This document shows, piece by piece, positions 50,423 through 60,718 of a stretch of DNA of 64,000 nt (position 1 is the first letter of the stretch; each line of letters begins with the position of its first letter). A program made the position numbers and the translations under genes. The notes beneath the pieces are model-generated. The model was not told the origin of the DNA, did no database searches, and saw only the letters and a program-made list of their open reading frames with translations. The stretch comes from Oscillospiraceae bacterium (GTDB taxonomy: Bacteria; Bacillota_A; Clostridia; Oscillospirales; Oscillospiraceae): contig JAFUES010000030.1 of NCBI GenBank assembly GCA_017470325.1, positions 6,492-70,491 on the forward strand, given 5' to 3'.

Positions 50423-51394
50423 ATGCAAATTGACATTGAAAACGGCAGACGCTTCAACGAAGAGCCCGCGATCGAGGCGGTCTCCAGCGGCGCGGACATC
50501 GTCCTCGTCCGTCTGGCGGATGGCACCGGCGTCAAGGCTCTGCCTCTCTCGGCTCTGAAGGAGTTCATCGGCGGAGATCTATCCACCCTGAACACTGAGG
50601 ACAAAGAGAGCCTGATCGGGGCGATCAATGAGATCTTCGGCAAGACCGAAGAGAACACCATCAGCATCGAGACAATCGACGGGCTGATCAAAGCGCTCAA
50701 AGCGGACGGCGCGGCTCGCGCCAACTCCATGCCCTTCGAGCATGATCTCGGCACCAGCTTCACGGCTGAGCAATCTGCTGACATCAGGGCGGGCAAGTTC
50801 GACAAAGTCCGCACGGGTGGCTACTGGACGATCAACGGCAGAAAGTACTGGGCGGGCCATGCTGACTATCGTCTCCACTGCGGAGACACTGAGCTGACCA
50901 CTCACCACATGCTGGTCTTCCCGGACAAGGCGCTCTATAACGGCGTCATGAACGACACCAACGTCACGACCGGCTCCTACTTCGGCAGCAAGATGAAGAC
51001 GAGCGGCCTGGATGAAGCTCTGGCCACCATCAAGGCGGACTTCGGCGCGGATCACATCCTCAACCATCGCGTGCTGCTGGCCAATGCCGTCGCCAACGGC
51101 ATGAGCTCCGGCTGGGCATGGCAGGACAGCCAGATCGACCTCATGAATGAGCACATGGTCTACGGGTCCTATGCCTGGGGCGGAGGAGCACAGAACGGCT
51201 ACGACACCGGAGCGGACAAGACCCAGCTCGCGCTCTTCCAGGCGCGTCCGGATCTGATCTGCAATAGACAGAACTGGTGGCTCCGTGATGTTCGGTCGGC
51301 GCCGTATTTCTGCACCGTCGCCACCCGTGGCGCTGCCGACTCCTGGAACGCCTCGAACTCCTTCGGCGTCCGCCCGGCTTTCCTGATCTATTGA
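50423..51394 (+). CDS. DGR variable protein 1, second copy
   Basis: Identical translation to 11982-12953, including the variable residues, so the two copies show no diversification relative to each other. Confidence 0.88.
   Translation: MQIDIENGRRFNEEPAIEAVSSGADIVLVRLADGTGVKALPLSALKEFIGGDLSTLNTEDKESLIGAINEIFGKTEENTISIETIDGLIKALKADGAARANSMPFEHDLGTSFTAEQSADIRAGKFDKVRTGGYWTINGRKYWAGHADYRLHCGDTELTTHHMLVFPDKALYNGVMNDTNVTTGSYFGSKMKTSGLDEALATIKADFGADHILNHRVLLANAVANGMSSGWAWQDSQIDLMNEHMVYGSYAWGGGAQNGYDTGADKTQLALFQARPDLICNRQNWWLRDVRSAPYFCTVATRGAADSWNASNSFGVRPAFLIY
51288..51382 (+). repeat. DGR VR1, second copy
   Basis: Same bases as 12847-12941. The target hairpin follows at 51404-51424. Confidence 0.93.
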
Positions 51395-51445
51395 TCAACT
51401 ATCCCCGGGCCCTTGTGGCCCGGGATGATAAGGAGATAACCAAGC

Positions 51446-51991
51446 ATGTCAGACATCCCAAAGAGCGAGCGCTCGGAGTCACAGCTCCGGGCTCAGCACA
51501 TGATTTACAACATCAGAAAACGGATCACTGCCGAGCTGATGGCCACCTTCGGCTACAGTCAGAAACGCTTCGAGAAGCACATCAAGGCCGTGACCGCCTA
51601 TGTTGTGGATGATGAAGAGCGGGAAGAACTGGCCAAGAAGATCCGGGAACAGGAGGAAGACTTCAACCTCTGGTTCATCCAGCAGGAGCGGTCGAGAGTG
51701 CTCACCTTCTGCCAGGACATCAGTGTCCACATGAGAGCAGCCAACACAATCTGGCCAGACTACTGGCCAGAGTTTGAGGAGAGGCGCCTCCAGTGGGACA
51801 AGGCAATGGAGAACTGCAACATGCTCCAGGACGAGCTGCAATATATCGCAGAGGTCCTTCCGGCAGATAAAAACAAGTACACCGGCATCGTGCTGGAGAT
51901 AGAGCATCTGTTCAACACGATCAAGAGCCTGCGGCAGTCTGACAACCGTTTTAAGAAGCATTTGAAAGGACCAAAACGCAACAGCGGGTGA
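51446..51991 (+). CDS. avd: Avd-like protein, second copy
   Basis: Identical translation to 13005-13550. Confidence 0.7.
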   Translation: MSDIPKSERSESQLRAQHMIYNIRKRITAELMATFGYSQKRFEKHIKAVTAYVVDDEEREELAKKIREQEEDFNLWFIQQERSRVLTFCQDISVHMRAANTIWPDYWPEFEERRLQWDKAMENCNMLQDELQYIAEVLPADKNKYTGIVLEIEHLFNTIKSLRQSDNRFKKHLKGPKRNSG

Positions 51992-51999
51992 CTCTTGCT

Positions 52000-52094
52000 A
52001 TGTTCAGTCAGCGACGAATTTCTGCAACGTCAACAACAATGGCAATGCCAACAACTGGAACGCCTCGAACTCCATCGGCGTCCGCCCGGATTTC
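52000..52094 (+). repeat. DGR template repeat, second copy
   Basis: Same bases as 13559-13653; the spacer with the possible attenuator follows to 52233. Confidence 0.93.
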
Positions 52095-52233
52095 ACAACC
52101 GTGCATCCTATCGAGCTGGATCTCGCGCACGGCAATGGGAAAGGAAGGGTCATCCGTTCGGCAGCTATGCCGATAAATACCAACCACGACGTGGCCGGTT
52201 ACGATCGCTGTCACTATTGCGTGGTTTATTTTT

Positions 52234-53532
52234 ATGAACAAATTGTATGATGCAAACCTGATCTACGATGCAGGCACCAAGGCTATGCAGGGCAGCCGCT
52301 TCAAGTACAAGACCCAACTGTATGAGATGACTCAGCTGCTCCAGACAGCCAAGATCCAGGACGAGATCATGCGCGGCACCTACAAACCAGCACCCGGCGC
52401 AAAATTCCCGATCAATGAGCGGGGACACAGCCGGTACATCACCAGCAACATCATGAGAGACAAGGCGGTCAATCATCTGCTATGCGATGAAGTGATCAGC
52501 CCGTCGATCCACAAATATCTGGCCTATACCAACAGCGCAAGCCAGAAGGGCAAGGGCGTCAGCTTCCACCGGAGACACTTCGAGGAAGATCTGCACCACT
52601 ACTACATGAAAACCGGCAGCAATGAGGGCTGGGTGCTCTTCATTGACTTCTCCGGTTACTATGGCAACATCCGGCACGAGCCGATCCTGAGAACTCTCGA
52701 CTATTTCATCCGGAGGGAGCAGGATCCAGACGTCGCCCAGGTGGCCATGGAGCTGATCGGTGACATCTTCACGACCTTCGAGATGGACGTCTCGCGCTTC
52801 TCTGATGAGGAGATCGCCGAGCTCTACCACGGCAAAGTCGATCCGATGATGAACCGCTTCGCGGATCCGGAGACGCTGACCGGCGAGAAAATGCTCAGGA
52901 AGGGCGTCGACATAGGGAACCAAGTCTCCCAGGACGTCGGCATCATTCACCCGTACCGGATCGACAACTACATCTCGATCGTGATGGGCTGCCACTTCTT
53001 CGGAAGATATACGGACGACACGCATGTGATCAGCGACAGCAAGGAACTCCTGCTGGCTGTCCTGGATGGCGTGAGAAAGATCGCCAAAGAGTACGGCATC
53101 ATTATCAACGAAAAGAAGACCCGGATCTGCAAGCTGTCCGGCTTCTACCGCTACCTGCAGATCGGCTACTCTCTGACAGACACCGGCAGGGTGATCCGAA
53201 AGATCAACCCGAAGAGCGTCACCAGAGAACGCCGCAAGCTGAAGGCCTACAAGCGGAAGCTCGACGCCGGGGCCATGACCTACGAGGAGATCGAGAACTC
53301 CTTCAAGTCCTGGCTGGGCGGCAACTGGAAGCGCATGTCGCGCCAACAGATCAGCAACCTAAGCCTGCTATTCTATCAACTGTTTGAAAGGAGACCAACA
53401 TGGAAAAAAGGACATGGACGATTACGCTGGCTGATGGGACAGCCCTGGAGGGACTCGACCTCAACGGCAACAACTACATCAGCAGCAAGAAGATCACCGA
53501 GGACGTCTTCGACGACAACCTCGGCGTCGTAA
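52234..53532 (+). CDS. rt: DGR reverse transcriptase, second copy
   Basis: Identical translation to 13793-15091. Confidence 0.93.
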   Translation: MNKLYDANLIYDAGTKAMQGSRFKYKTQLYEMTQLLQTAKIQDEIMRGTYKPAPGAKFPINERGHSRYITSNIMRDKAVNHLLCDEVISPSIHKYLAYTNSASQKGKGVSFHRRHFEEDLHHYYMKTGSNEGWVLFIDFSGYYGNIRHEPILRTLDYFIRREQDPDVAQVAMELIGDIFTTFEMDVSRFSDEEIAELYHGKVDPMMNRFADPETLTGEKMLRKGVDIGNQVSQDVGIIHPYRIDNYISIVMGCHFFGRYTDDTHVISDSKELLLAVLDGVRKIAKEYGIIINEKKTRICKLSGFYRYLQIGYSLTDTGRVIRKINPKSVTRERRKLKAYKRKLDAGAMTYEEIENSFKSWLGGNWKRMSRQQISNLSLLFYQLFERRPTWKKGHGRLRWLMGQPWRDSTSTATTTSAARRSPRTSSTTTSAS

Positions 53533-53717
53533 CAATCAGCGACGGCGAGCATGAGGAAGTACATGAGAACATGGCGCTCGTCCAGATCACTAAGGTCGGG
53601 GCGAAGTACTGGTTCATCCTGCGCGATCTCACAGCTCAGGAGATCGCGGATCTGAGGACCCAGGCCAACATCGAGTACATCGCGATGATGGCCGACATTG
53701 ATCTGGAGGAGGTATAA
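53400..53717 (+). CDS. Small protein after the DGR, second copy
   Basis: Identical translation to 14959-15276. Confidence 0.6.
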   Translation: MEKRTWTITLADGTALEGLDLNGNNYISSKKITEDVFDDNLGVVTISDGEHEEVHENMALVQITKVGAKYWFILRDLTAQEIADLRTQANIEYIAMMADIDLEEV

Positions 53718-53721
53718 AACC

Positions 53722-53913
53722 ATGGCAAAGACAGAACACAGTAAGAACTTCGACAAGGTGAAGAAGTACTACAAGGCAGGCGTCTGGAATGAGGCCCGCG
53801 TCCGCAACGCCGTGACCAATCCGGCCAGCAACCCGTGGATTACGGATGCCGAGTACGAGGAGATCACCGGCCAGCCTTATGACACCACCGAAGAGGAGAC
53901 TCCGGAGGAATAA
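53722..53913 (+). CDS. XkdX family protein, second copy
   Basis: Identical translation to 15281-15472; the terminator candidate follows at 53900-53928. Confidence 0.85.
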   Translation: MAKTEHSKNFDKVKKYYKAGVWNEARVRNAVTNPASNPWITDAEYEEITGQPYDTTEEETPEE

Positions 53914-53940
53914 CTCCGGGGCCTTTTTATGGAGGACATC

Positions 53941-54267
53941 ATGAACGAAACAATTTTAATTGCATTGATCACCGCCCTGACATCCAGCGGGGCGTGTTCA
54001 ATAATCCTCTACCTGATCCAACGGCACGACCAGAAGAAGGACAAAGGCGACGAGCAGAACAAGCTCCAGAGCGACATGCTCATGGGGCTGGGGCATGATC
54101 GGATCGTCTACCTCGGCGGGCAGTACATCGACAGGGGCTACATCACCCAGGACGAGTACGAAAACCTGCACGACTACCTCTACAAGCCCTACATCGCGCT
54201 GGGAGGCAATGGCACGGCCAAGAAGGTCATGGCAGAGGTCGAGAAGCTACCACTGCACAAAAACTAA
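53941..54267 (+). CDS. Small membrane protein, second copy
   Basis: Identical translation to 15500-15826. Confidence 0.6.
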   Translation: MNETILIALITALTSSGACSIILYLIQRHDQKKDKGDEQNKLQSDMLMGLGHDRIVYLGGQYIDRGYITQDEYENLHDYLYKPYIALGGNGTAKKVMAEVEKLPLHKN

Positions 54268-54280
54268 GGAGGACAGAACC

Positions 54281-54502
54281 ATGCAGAAAATCGACTGGAT
54301 CAGAAAACTCACGAGCCGGAAGTTCTGGCTCAGCGTCGCGTCGTTCGCGGCCATGCTGATCGTCGCCCTGGGAGGCAGCGAGAACACGGCCCAGCAGATC
54401 ACCGCCCTCATCATGGCCGGAGCCACGGTAATCGGCTATGTGCTCGGCGAGGGTCTCGCGGATGCGGGAAACAAACCGAACGAGGACGGGACGGATCAGT
54501 GA
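54281..54502 (+). CDS. Holin, second copy
   Basis: Identical translation to 15840-16061. Confidence 0.82.
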   Translation: MQKIDWIRKLTSRKFWLSVASFAAMLIVALGGSENTAQQITALIMAGATVIGYVLGEGLADAGNKPNEDGTDQ

Positions 54503-56079
54503 AGCCGATCATTGACGTCTCGGCCTTCCAAGGGTCGATCGACTGGAAGGCGGTCTCCGGCAACGTGGAGGCCGCCATCATCCGGCTGGGCTACCGTGGC
54601 TATGGCACCGGCCAGATCGTCTATGACGACAAGTACAAAGTGAACCGGAAGGGCTGCGAGGACAACGGCATCCCCTTCTCGCTTTACTTCTTCCCGACGT
54701 CCATCACGGACGCGGAGGCCGTCGAGGAGGCTGACTTCATCCTCCAGGCGGTCAAGGGCATGAAGTTCGTGCTGCCGATCTTCCTGGACAGCGAGTACGC
54801 CGAAGGCAACGGCAAGGGCCGCTCTGATCAGCTCAGCAAGGCCGACCGGACCCGCTTCCTGAAGATCATCTGCGACCGGCTTCAGGCCAACGGAGTCCCG
54901 GCCGGGATCTATGCCTCGACGAGCTGGATCAAGAACCGGCTGGACGCTTCCCAGCTTCCGTACTCCTGGTGGGTCGCTCAGTGGGCCAGCAAGCTCTCCT
55001 ACAGCGGGGACTGGCTCCTCTGGCAGTACACCAGCGACGGCAGCGTGCCGGGCATCAGCGGCCGCGTGGACTGCTCTCAGCTCAAAGAGGGCGCGAGCAT
55101 CAGCAACCCGGCTGCAGTTCCGGACACGTCTGTCAAGGGCGTGACTGCTGAGGATGTCCTGGACGTCATGCGCTCCTGGATCGGGCTCCAGAAGGCCGAC
55201 CAGTCGCACAAGGTCATCGTGGACACCTACAACAGCTACACGCCAAGGGCGAGAGGCTACAAGGCCAACTACCAGGACGCATACTGCGACATCACCGTCT
55301 CGGCTGCTTTCATCAAGCTGGGCGCCGTCGATCTGATCGGCGGCCCGGAGTGCGGCGTCGAGGAGCATGTGAAGCTCTTCAAGAAGGCCGGGATCTGGGA
55401 AGAGGACGGCACCGTCACGCCTCAGCCCGGCTGGCTGATCGTTTACAACTGGGACGAGAGCCAGCAGCCGAACGATGGCTACTCTGACCACATCGGCGTC
55501 GTGGAGAAGGTCAGCGGCGGAAAGATCACCACGATCGAGGGCAACACCTCAGGAGGCAAGGTCGCCCGCTGCACTTACAAGGTCGGCCACGGCAACATCA
55601 GAGGCTTCGCCAAGCCGAAGTACGCGGCGGCAAGCTCGAAGCCTGCGGCCACCAAGACGGTCGAGGAGCTGGCCAAGGAAGTCCTGGCGGGTGTTTGGGG
55701 CAATGGAGACGACCGCAAGGCCCGCCTCACCGCTGCCGGTTATGACTACAACGCCGTGCAGGCTCGCGTCAATCAGCTGGTGGCCACTCCGGCACCGGCC
55801 AAGAAGAGCGTGGACGAGCTGGCCAAGGAAGTCCTGGCAGGATCCTGGGGGAACGGCCAGGAGCGGAAGGACAAGCTCACCGCCGCCGGGTATGACTACA
55901 GCGCCGTGCAGAAGAAGGTCAACGAGCTGCTCAGCGCCTCCAGCAAGTCCATCGACGAGCTGGCCAAGGAGGTCATCGCCGGGAAATGGGGAAACGGAGA
56001 CGACCGCAAGAGGCGCCTCACTGCTGCGGGGTATGACTACGCCCGCGTGCAGGCCAAGGTCAACAAACTACTCAGCTAA
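54499..56079 (+). CDS. Endolysin GH25-CHAP-Cpl-7, second copy
   Basis: Identical translation to 16058-17638; the terminator follows at 56085-56113. Confidence 0.93.
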   Translation: MKPIIDVSAFQGSIDWKAVSGNVEAAIIRLGYRGYGTGQIVYDDKYKVNRKGCEDNGIPFSLYFFPTSITDAEAVEEADFILQAVKGMKFVLPIFLDSEYAEGNGKGRSDQLSKADRTRFLKIICDRLQANGVPAGIYASTSWIKNRLDASQLPYSWWVAQWASKLSYSGDWLLWQYTSDGSVPGISGRVDCSQLKEGASISNPAAVPDTSVKGVTAEDVLDVMRSWIGLQKADQSHKVIVDTYNSYTPRARGYKANYQDAYCDITVSAAFIKLGAVDLIGGPECGVEEHVKLFKKAGIWEEDGTVTPQPGWLIVYNWDESQQPNDGYSDHIGVVEKVSGGKITTIEGNTSGGKVARCTYKVGHGNIRGFAKPKYAAASSKPAATKTVEELAKEVLAGVWGNGDDRKARLTAAGYDYNAVQARVNQLVATPAPAKKSVDELAKEVLAGSWGNGQERKDKLTAAGYDYSAVQKKVNELLSASSKSIDELAKEVIAGKWGNGDDRKRRLTAAGYDYARVQAKVNKLLS

Positions 56080-56117
56080 AGGGGAAAGCCCGGCATCGCG
56101 CCGGGCTTTTTCTTGCT

Positions 56118-57632
56118 TTATATGGCAATCGGCAGTATAATGTACCCCTCGGCAATGAAGGGCTCCGGAGTTCGAGTACAACTGCGCGGGCTCCACCATT
56201 CGGACCGTACTCGAACTTTCGAGTGCGGTCCATTTTCTTTGATATTGTAAAAGATCATCGCCTGGCCGTTCCTGACCTCGATCCGGGCGATGAACGTGTC
56301 CACAAGGCGCTGCCGGAAGGCGGCGTCATCCACGTCCCCATCCCTGAAAGAACGGAGCCACGCCCCGACCACCTCTTCGGTGAGTCGGGGCTTTTTTATT
56401 TCTGCCCGCTCAATCTCCAGGACCAGCTCCTCTTCCTCAGCCTCCAGCTGGGCCAGACGTCCGGCCAGTCCCTTCGCTCCGGATCCCTCCTCAATGGCAT
56501 CGAGTATGTTCCGCTGCTTCTTCCGGTTCGAGTCCAGCTGCCTCCTATACGCGGCAGCCGGATCGGCAGCGTCGTCCTGCTCCTGGATCTCCAGGATCCG
56601 AGTGGTCAGCTTCCCGATCATGTCATCGGTCAGCATGTCCTGGACGGTCGCCTCGATCACGCGATCCTCGAAGTGGTCGCGCTGGATCGGCTTCAGCTCG
56701 CACTTCGCGCCGCGCTTCTTCGCCCCGCACTTGTAATAGTGGTACACCTTCCCGGTCTTACTGGTGCCGGACTCGCCGTTCAGCATGGCCCCACAATAAG
56801 AACAGAAGCATTTACAGCTCAGCAGATAGTCCGCCTTCGCCCTCCCTGCGGCATTATTCCGGCTCGTTTTGAAATGCTTCGCGGCCTCGTCAAAGGTCGC
56901 CTGGTCAATGATCGGCTCGGCGGGGATCTCCACACCCTGGACCTCGAAGCGGCCGAGGTATTTTTCATTCCGTAACATGCGATATATAACCGCCTGAGAG
57001 ATCGGGCGGCCGCGCCTGCCGGTGATCCCGCTCTTCCGGAAGAGCTCGATCAGCTCCTTCGTCTGAGCGCCTGCATTGTGCATCCGGAACGCCTCCCGGA
57101 CGACGGCGGCCTTCTCCTCGTCAATGACAATGTGACGATCCTCGTCCACGGCGTACCCGATCGGAAGAGGCTGGCCACAGTACTGTCCCTTCTTCGCCGT
57201 CTCCCTCATACCCCGGACGATCTTCTGCCGGAGGTCGGCGCTGTAATACTCAGCAAGGCCCTCCAGCACGCTCTCCAGGATGATCCCCTCCGGGCCTTCC
57301 GGGACGGCCTCCTCCGCATACATGAGGCGGACGCCTGCCTTCTTCAGCTTCATCTTCGAGATGGCGATGTCCTGGCGGTCCCGGCCGAAGCGGTCGATCT
57401 TCCAGACGATCACGCACTCGAAGCGATGCTGCTCCGCGTCGTGCAGCATCCGCTGGAACTCATTCCGGCCGACGATGCTCTTCCCGGAGATGTGCCGGTC
57501 GGCATATATCTCCACGATCTGGATCCCGTTCCGCTCGGCATACGCCTGGCAGTCGGCCACCTGGCCCTCGATCGACTGGTCTGTCTGGTTCGGCCCGTTC
57601 GAGTACCGGGCATAGATCGCGCCGAGAGTCAT
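56118..57632 (-). CDS. int: Large serine recombinase, second copy
   Basis: Identical translation to 17677-19191. The possible attP repeats recur at 56170-56231, unrecombined in both copies. Confidence 0.93.
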   Translation of the reverse strand: MTLGAIYARYSNGPNQTDQSIEGQVADCQAYAERNGIQIVEIYADRHISGKSIVGRNEFQRMLHDAEQHRFECVIVWKIDRFGRDRQDIAISKMKLKKAGVRLMYAEEAVPEGPEGIILESVLEGLAEYYSADLRQKIVRGMRETAKKGQYCGQPLPIGYAVDEDRHIVIDEEKAAVVREAFRMHNAGAQTKELIELFRKSGITGRRGRPISQAVIYRMLRNEKYLGRFEVQGVEIPAEPIIDQATFDEAAKHFKTSRNNAAGRAKADYLLSCKCFCSYCGAMLNGESGTSKTGKVYHYYKCGAKKRGAKCELKPIQRDHFEDRVIEATVQDMLTDDMIGKLTTRILEIQEQDDAADPAAAYRRQLDSNRKKQRNILDAIEEGSGAKGLAGRLAQLEAEEEELVLEIERAEIKKPRLTEEVVGAWLRSFRDGDVDDAAFRQRLVDTFIARIEVRNGQAMIFYNIKENGPHSKVRVRSEWWSPRSCTRTPEPFIAEGYIILPIAI

Positions 57633-58069
57633 GCCTGGCCTCCGATCTGGAGCACGCTGCGGCCATAGACGCCCTCGATGTATGCAATATGCTCCGCGTC
57701 CATCCTGGAATAGTATGGCTGGAGCGACTGATAGAAGCGATCGAACTGGCTGCGGGCTCCTTTTTCTGTTTTCTTCTCCGCTGCGGCTCTCTCGACGCTC
57801 TCAAAATACCGATGCAGGAAGTCCATCGTCGCGGCGTGTTCTTTTTCCGTGATCATGGCCACCATATCGGCCGGGCGCGTGCCCTTCAATTTGATATACT
57901 TTGACAGCTCCAGGAGCTGGGCGGACTTCTCCTTCAGCAGTTCATAGCGAAGGAAGAACACGTCCGGCTTCAGCGTCGTGTTGACGAGCTGGCGGCTGTC
58001 CTCGATGATCTTCAAGAGCTGGGGCGCGAGGATCTGGGCTTCCTGCTTCTTTTGATTATTAAATAACAT
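57629..58069 (-). CDS. Unknown lysogeny-operon gene, second copy
   Basis: Identical translation to 19188-19628. Confidence 0.7.
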   Translation of the reverse strand: MLFNNQKKQEAQILAPQLLKIIEDSRQLVNTTLKPDVFFLRYELLKEKSAQLLELSKYIKLKGTRPADMVAMITEKEHAATMDFLHRYFESVERAAAEKKTEKGARSQFDRFYQSLQPYYSRMDAEHIAYIEGVYGRSVLQIGGQA

Positions 58070-58072
58070 CTG

Positions 58073-58498
58073 TTACCCTCCAATCTTCCGGGAGTTCTTC
58101 GCCAGATCTCCGAGAAGGAAGTCTAAATAGAGAGCCATCCGGCTCTCCAGTTCTTTCATGTTTTCCTCTGTTATCTCATACTCTGCGCCCTCATGGGTGA
58201 GGATCACATTCCCGTCCGCGTCATACAAGACGACCCAGCCGAGGATCCCCATCTGCTGCTCCAGGCAGTAGGAGAAGCTGAGGGCCTTCCGCTCCTCCGT
58301 CCATCCGGAGAACTCGATCGCGGTCATGCCCAGCGCCTTCGCGAACGCCGGGACCTTCGCCCGGGGCACGTCGGCAGCGCCCAGCTCGATCTTATTGATC
58401 GAGCTCTTGTGTTTATAGCCCAGCATCCGGGCAAGGTCGTCCTGGCTGAGGCCAAGTTCTTCGCGCCTCAGCTTGATCTTCTTTCCTAATTCACTCAT
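58073..58498 (-). CDS. CI-like repressor, second copy
   Basis: Identical translation to 19632-20057. Confidence 0.85.
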   Translation of the reverse strand: MSELGKKIKLRREELGLSQDDLARMLGYKHKSSINKIELGAADVPRAKVPAFAKALGMTAIEFSGWTEERKALSFSYCLEQQMGILGWVVLYDADGNVILTHEGAEYEITEENMKELESRMALYLDFLLGDLAKNSRKIGG

Positions 58499-58518
58499 GG
58501 GATCGCCTCCTCCGCGCC

Positions 58519-58620
58519 ATTATAACATGGCAAGAAAAATATTTCTACTTTTTCAGAAATTTTTGTTGACTTCTTTTCTCCGGCGAGGTATTCTATCTGA
58601 GGGTAGAAAAATTTTCTACC
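58519..58620. promoter_or_regulatory. Divergent promoters and operator O1, second copy
   Basis: Leftward -10 at 58519-58524, rightward -35/-10 at 58566-58594, palindrome at 58602-58620, all as in the first copy. Confidence 0.8.
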
Positions 58621-58651
58621 ACGGAAACCAGAAAACGAGGAGGACACACAC

Positions 58652-59011
58652 ATGAAGAACTACCACATCACCGGCCTGGAGGTCAAAACGATCTACCACA
58701 TCGAGATCACTCCGATGAACATGGAGGACATTCTGGAGGAAGTGCTGAAGGGTGACTGGAGCCGCATGGCCGCCATGGAAGCCTTCACTGACTACGACAT
58801 GAACAAGATGGAGCCTACCCGCGCCACTTGCGAAAAGCTCCTCCAGGAGCTCTGGGACGTCAGGGGCGGCCGCTCCACCACGATGACGCGGATCTATATC
58901 GCCAAGGAGATCCTGGGCTTCGATGGCGTCGAGAACTTCGGGCTCTACAACCCCATCACAGAGACCGCGTCCATGGTCGTCTATAATCGCGGCGACCGTG
59001 CAAACAGCTGA
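58652..59011 (+). CDS. First early gene, second copy
   Basis: Identical translation to 20211-20570. Confidence 0.65.
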   Translation: MKNYHITGLEVKTIYHIEITPMNMEDILEEVLKGDWSRMAAMEAFTDYDMNKMEPTRATCEKLLQELWDVRGGRSTTMTRIYIAKEILGFDGVENFGLYNPITETASMVVYNRGDRANS

Positions 59012-59022
59012 GGAGGTGCCCT

Positions 59023-59514
59023 ATGAAGAACACACTGCAAGACTTGAACAACCACCTCTTCGAGCAGCTGGAGCGCCTCAATGACGAGGAGCTCACCGAC
59101 GAGCAGCTCGACAGAGAGCTGAAGCGGGCGGACGGCATGACGAAGATCGCGACCCAGATCATCGAGAACGGCAAGCTCGCCTTCAAGACCATGGTCCACA
59201 TGGACGAGTATGGCTACAACAACGGCCGCCAGCAGGTCCCCGTCATGCTGGAGGCACGCACCCAGACGGGGGGGGGACTAAGTAAAGGAGGAACAGATGA
59301 CCAAGATCATGATCTTCGTGGCGGGGCTGATCATCGGCGGCATGGCCGGGATCCTGCTGATGCTGATGCTGCTCAGCCTCTCCATGAGAGAGTTCTGGAG
59401 GGACGGCAAATAGATGGCGAAGAAGATCTGGAAATACCCGGACGAGATCACCGACTTCGTCCGGGAACACGGGCACGAGGGAAGCATCCGGGACATGTGC
59501 GAGCATGTCAATGA
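59023..59514 (+). pseudogene. Early gene with G9 tract, second copy
   Basis: Same as 20582-21073; the tract at 59268-59276 again has nine G. Confidence 0.6.
59297..59413 (+). CDS. DUF3789-like membrane protein, second copy
   Basis: Same as 20856-20972. Confidence 0.7.
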   Translation: MTKIMIFVAGLIIGGMAGILLMLMLLSLSMREFWRDGK

Positions 59515-60265
59515 GCGCTTCGGCACCGCCTTCACCTATGAACAGATGAAGGGAATGTTCTCCCGGCACAAGATCCACGCCGCGCCAAGAAAGGGCCGCA
59601 AACGTCCGGAGAGCAGGATCACGACGCCGGAGATCGACGCCTTCATCCGCGAGCACATCGAGGGCACCGGCCACCAGGCCATGGCTGACCTGGTCAACGA
59701 GCGCTTCGGCACCAGCTTCACCAAGGACCAGATGAAGGCATACTACGCCCGGAACCACCTCAACAGCGGCCTCACGGGACGCTTCGAGAAGGGACAGGAA
59801 CCGGCGAACAAGGGGAAGACCTGGGACGAGTACATGAGCCCCGAAGGGCAGGCAGCGAGCCGGAAGACACAGTACAAGCCCGGCCACCTACCCCACAATG
59901 GCGGGACGCCGGTCGGCACGATCCGGCTGAGGCATGACCACAAAGACCGGCCAGGGAGCAAGCCCTACTACTGGCAGAAAGTCGAACAGCCCAACGTCTG
60001 GAGAATGAAGCACGTCGTCGAGTGGGAAAAGCACAACGGCCCGGTGCCGGATGGCTGCATGGTAACATTCGCAAACGGTGACACGACCGACTGGAGGATC
60101 GACAACCTGATCCTGGAGACCAAGGCCCAGCACGGCGTCAAGAACAGGCACCACATCCACGGCTATGACCGCGAGAGTGCTCTGGCCGCCAACAAGATCG
60201 CGGACATCAAGATGGCCGTGACTCAGGCCAAGAAACGAAAACGAAAGAGAGGAGGCACCCCATGA
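59414..60265 (+). CDS. HNH endonuclease, second copy
   Basis: Identical translation to 20973-21824. Confidence 0.85.
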   Translation: MAKKIWKYPDEITDFVREHGHEGSIRDMCEHVNERFGTAFTYEQMKGMFSRHKIHAAPRKGRKRPESRITTPEIDAFIREHIEGTGHQAMADLVNERFGTSFTKDQMKAYYARNHLNSGLTGRFEKGQEPANKGKTWDEYMSPEGQAASRKTQYKPGHLPHNGGTPVGTIRLRHDHKDRPGSKPYYWQKVEQPNVWRMKHVVEWEKHNGPVPDGCMVTFANGDTTDWRIDNLILETKAQHGVKNRHHIHGYDRESALAANKIADIKMAVTQAKKRKRKRGGTP

Positions 60266-60468
60266 CCAACACGAAGCTGCTCCGCGAGAAGATCGACGCC
60301 AGCGGCCTGAAGCTCAACTACATCGCCAGCCAGCTCCGGATCTCTCCCAAAGCGCTGACCATGAAGATCGAGAACCAGACACAGTTCAAGCCGTCCGAGA
60401 TCAAAAAGCTCAGCGAGATCCTCGGCATCGAAACGGCTGAGGAGCAGGCCCTTATTTTTTTAAGCTAA
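60262..60468 (+). CDS. Small HTH regulator, second copy
   Basis: Identical translation to 21821-22027. Confidence 0.78.
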   Translation: MTNTKLLREKIDASGLKLNYIASQLRISPKALTMKIENQTQFKPSEIKKLSEILGIETAEEQALIFLS

Positions 60469-60469
60469 A

Positions 60470-60487
60470 GGTAGAAAAATTTTCTAC
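60470..60487. promoter_or_regulatory. Operator O2, second copy
   Basis: Same palindrome as 22029-22046. Confidence 0.75.
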
Positions 60488-60502
60488 GATAGGAGGACGC
60501 AC

Positions 60503-60718
60503 ATGGCACGAACAAACACAGCTCCGGATCTCACGATGCTGGCAATGGCCGCCTATGACGCGATCCGGAAGAACATGGAGGACACACATGCACAGAAAAC
60601 ACACCCGCAAAGAGAACCTGATCAGCCTGGCCCTCGGCTGTCTGATCGGACTGCTGGCAGGCCTGGGACACGTTCACAGCGTACAGCAACACCGGACTGC
60701 CGCCTCATTACAATCTGA
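60503..60718 (+). CDS. Possible small overlapping gene, second copy
   Basis: Same as 22062-22277, with the same doubt. Confidence 0.4.
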   Translation: MARTNTAPDLTMLAMAAYDAIRKNMEDTHAQKTHPQREPDQPGPRLSDRTAGRPGTRSQRTATPDCRLITI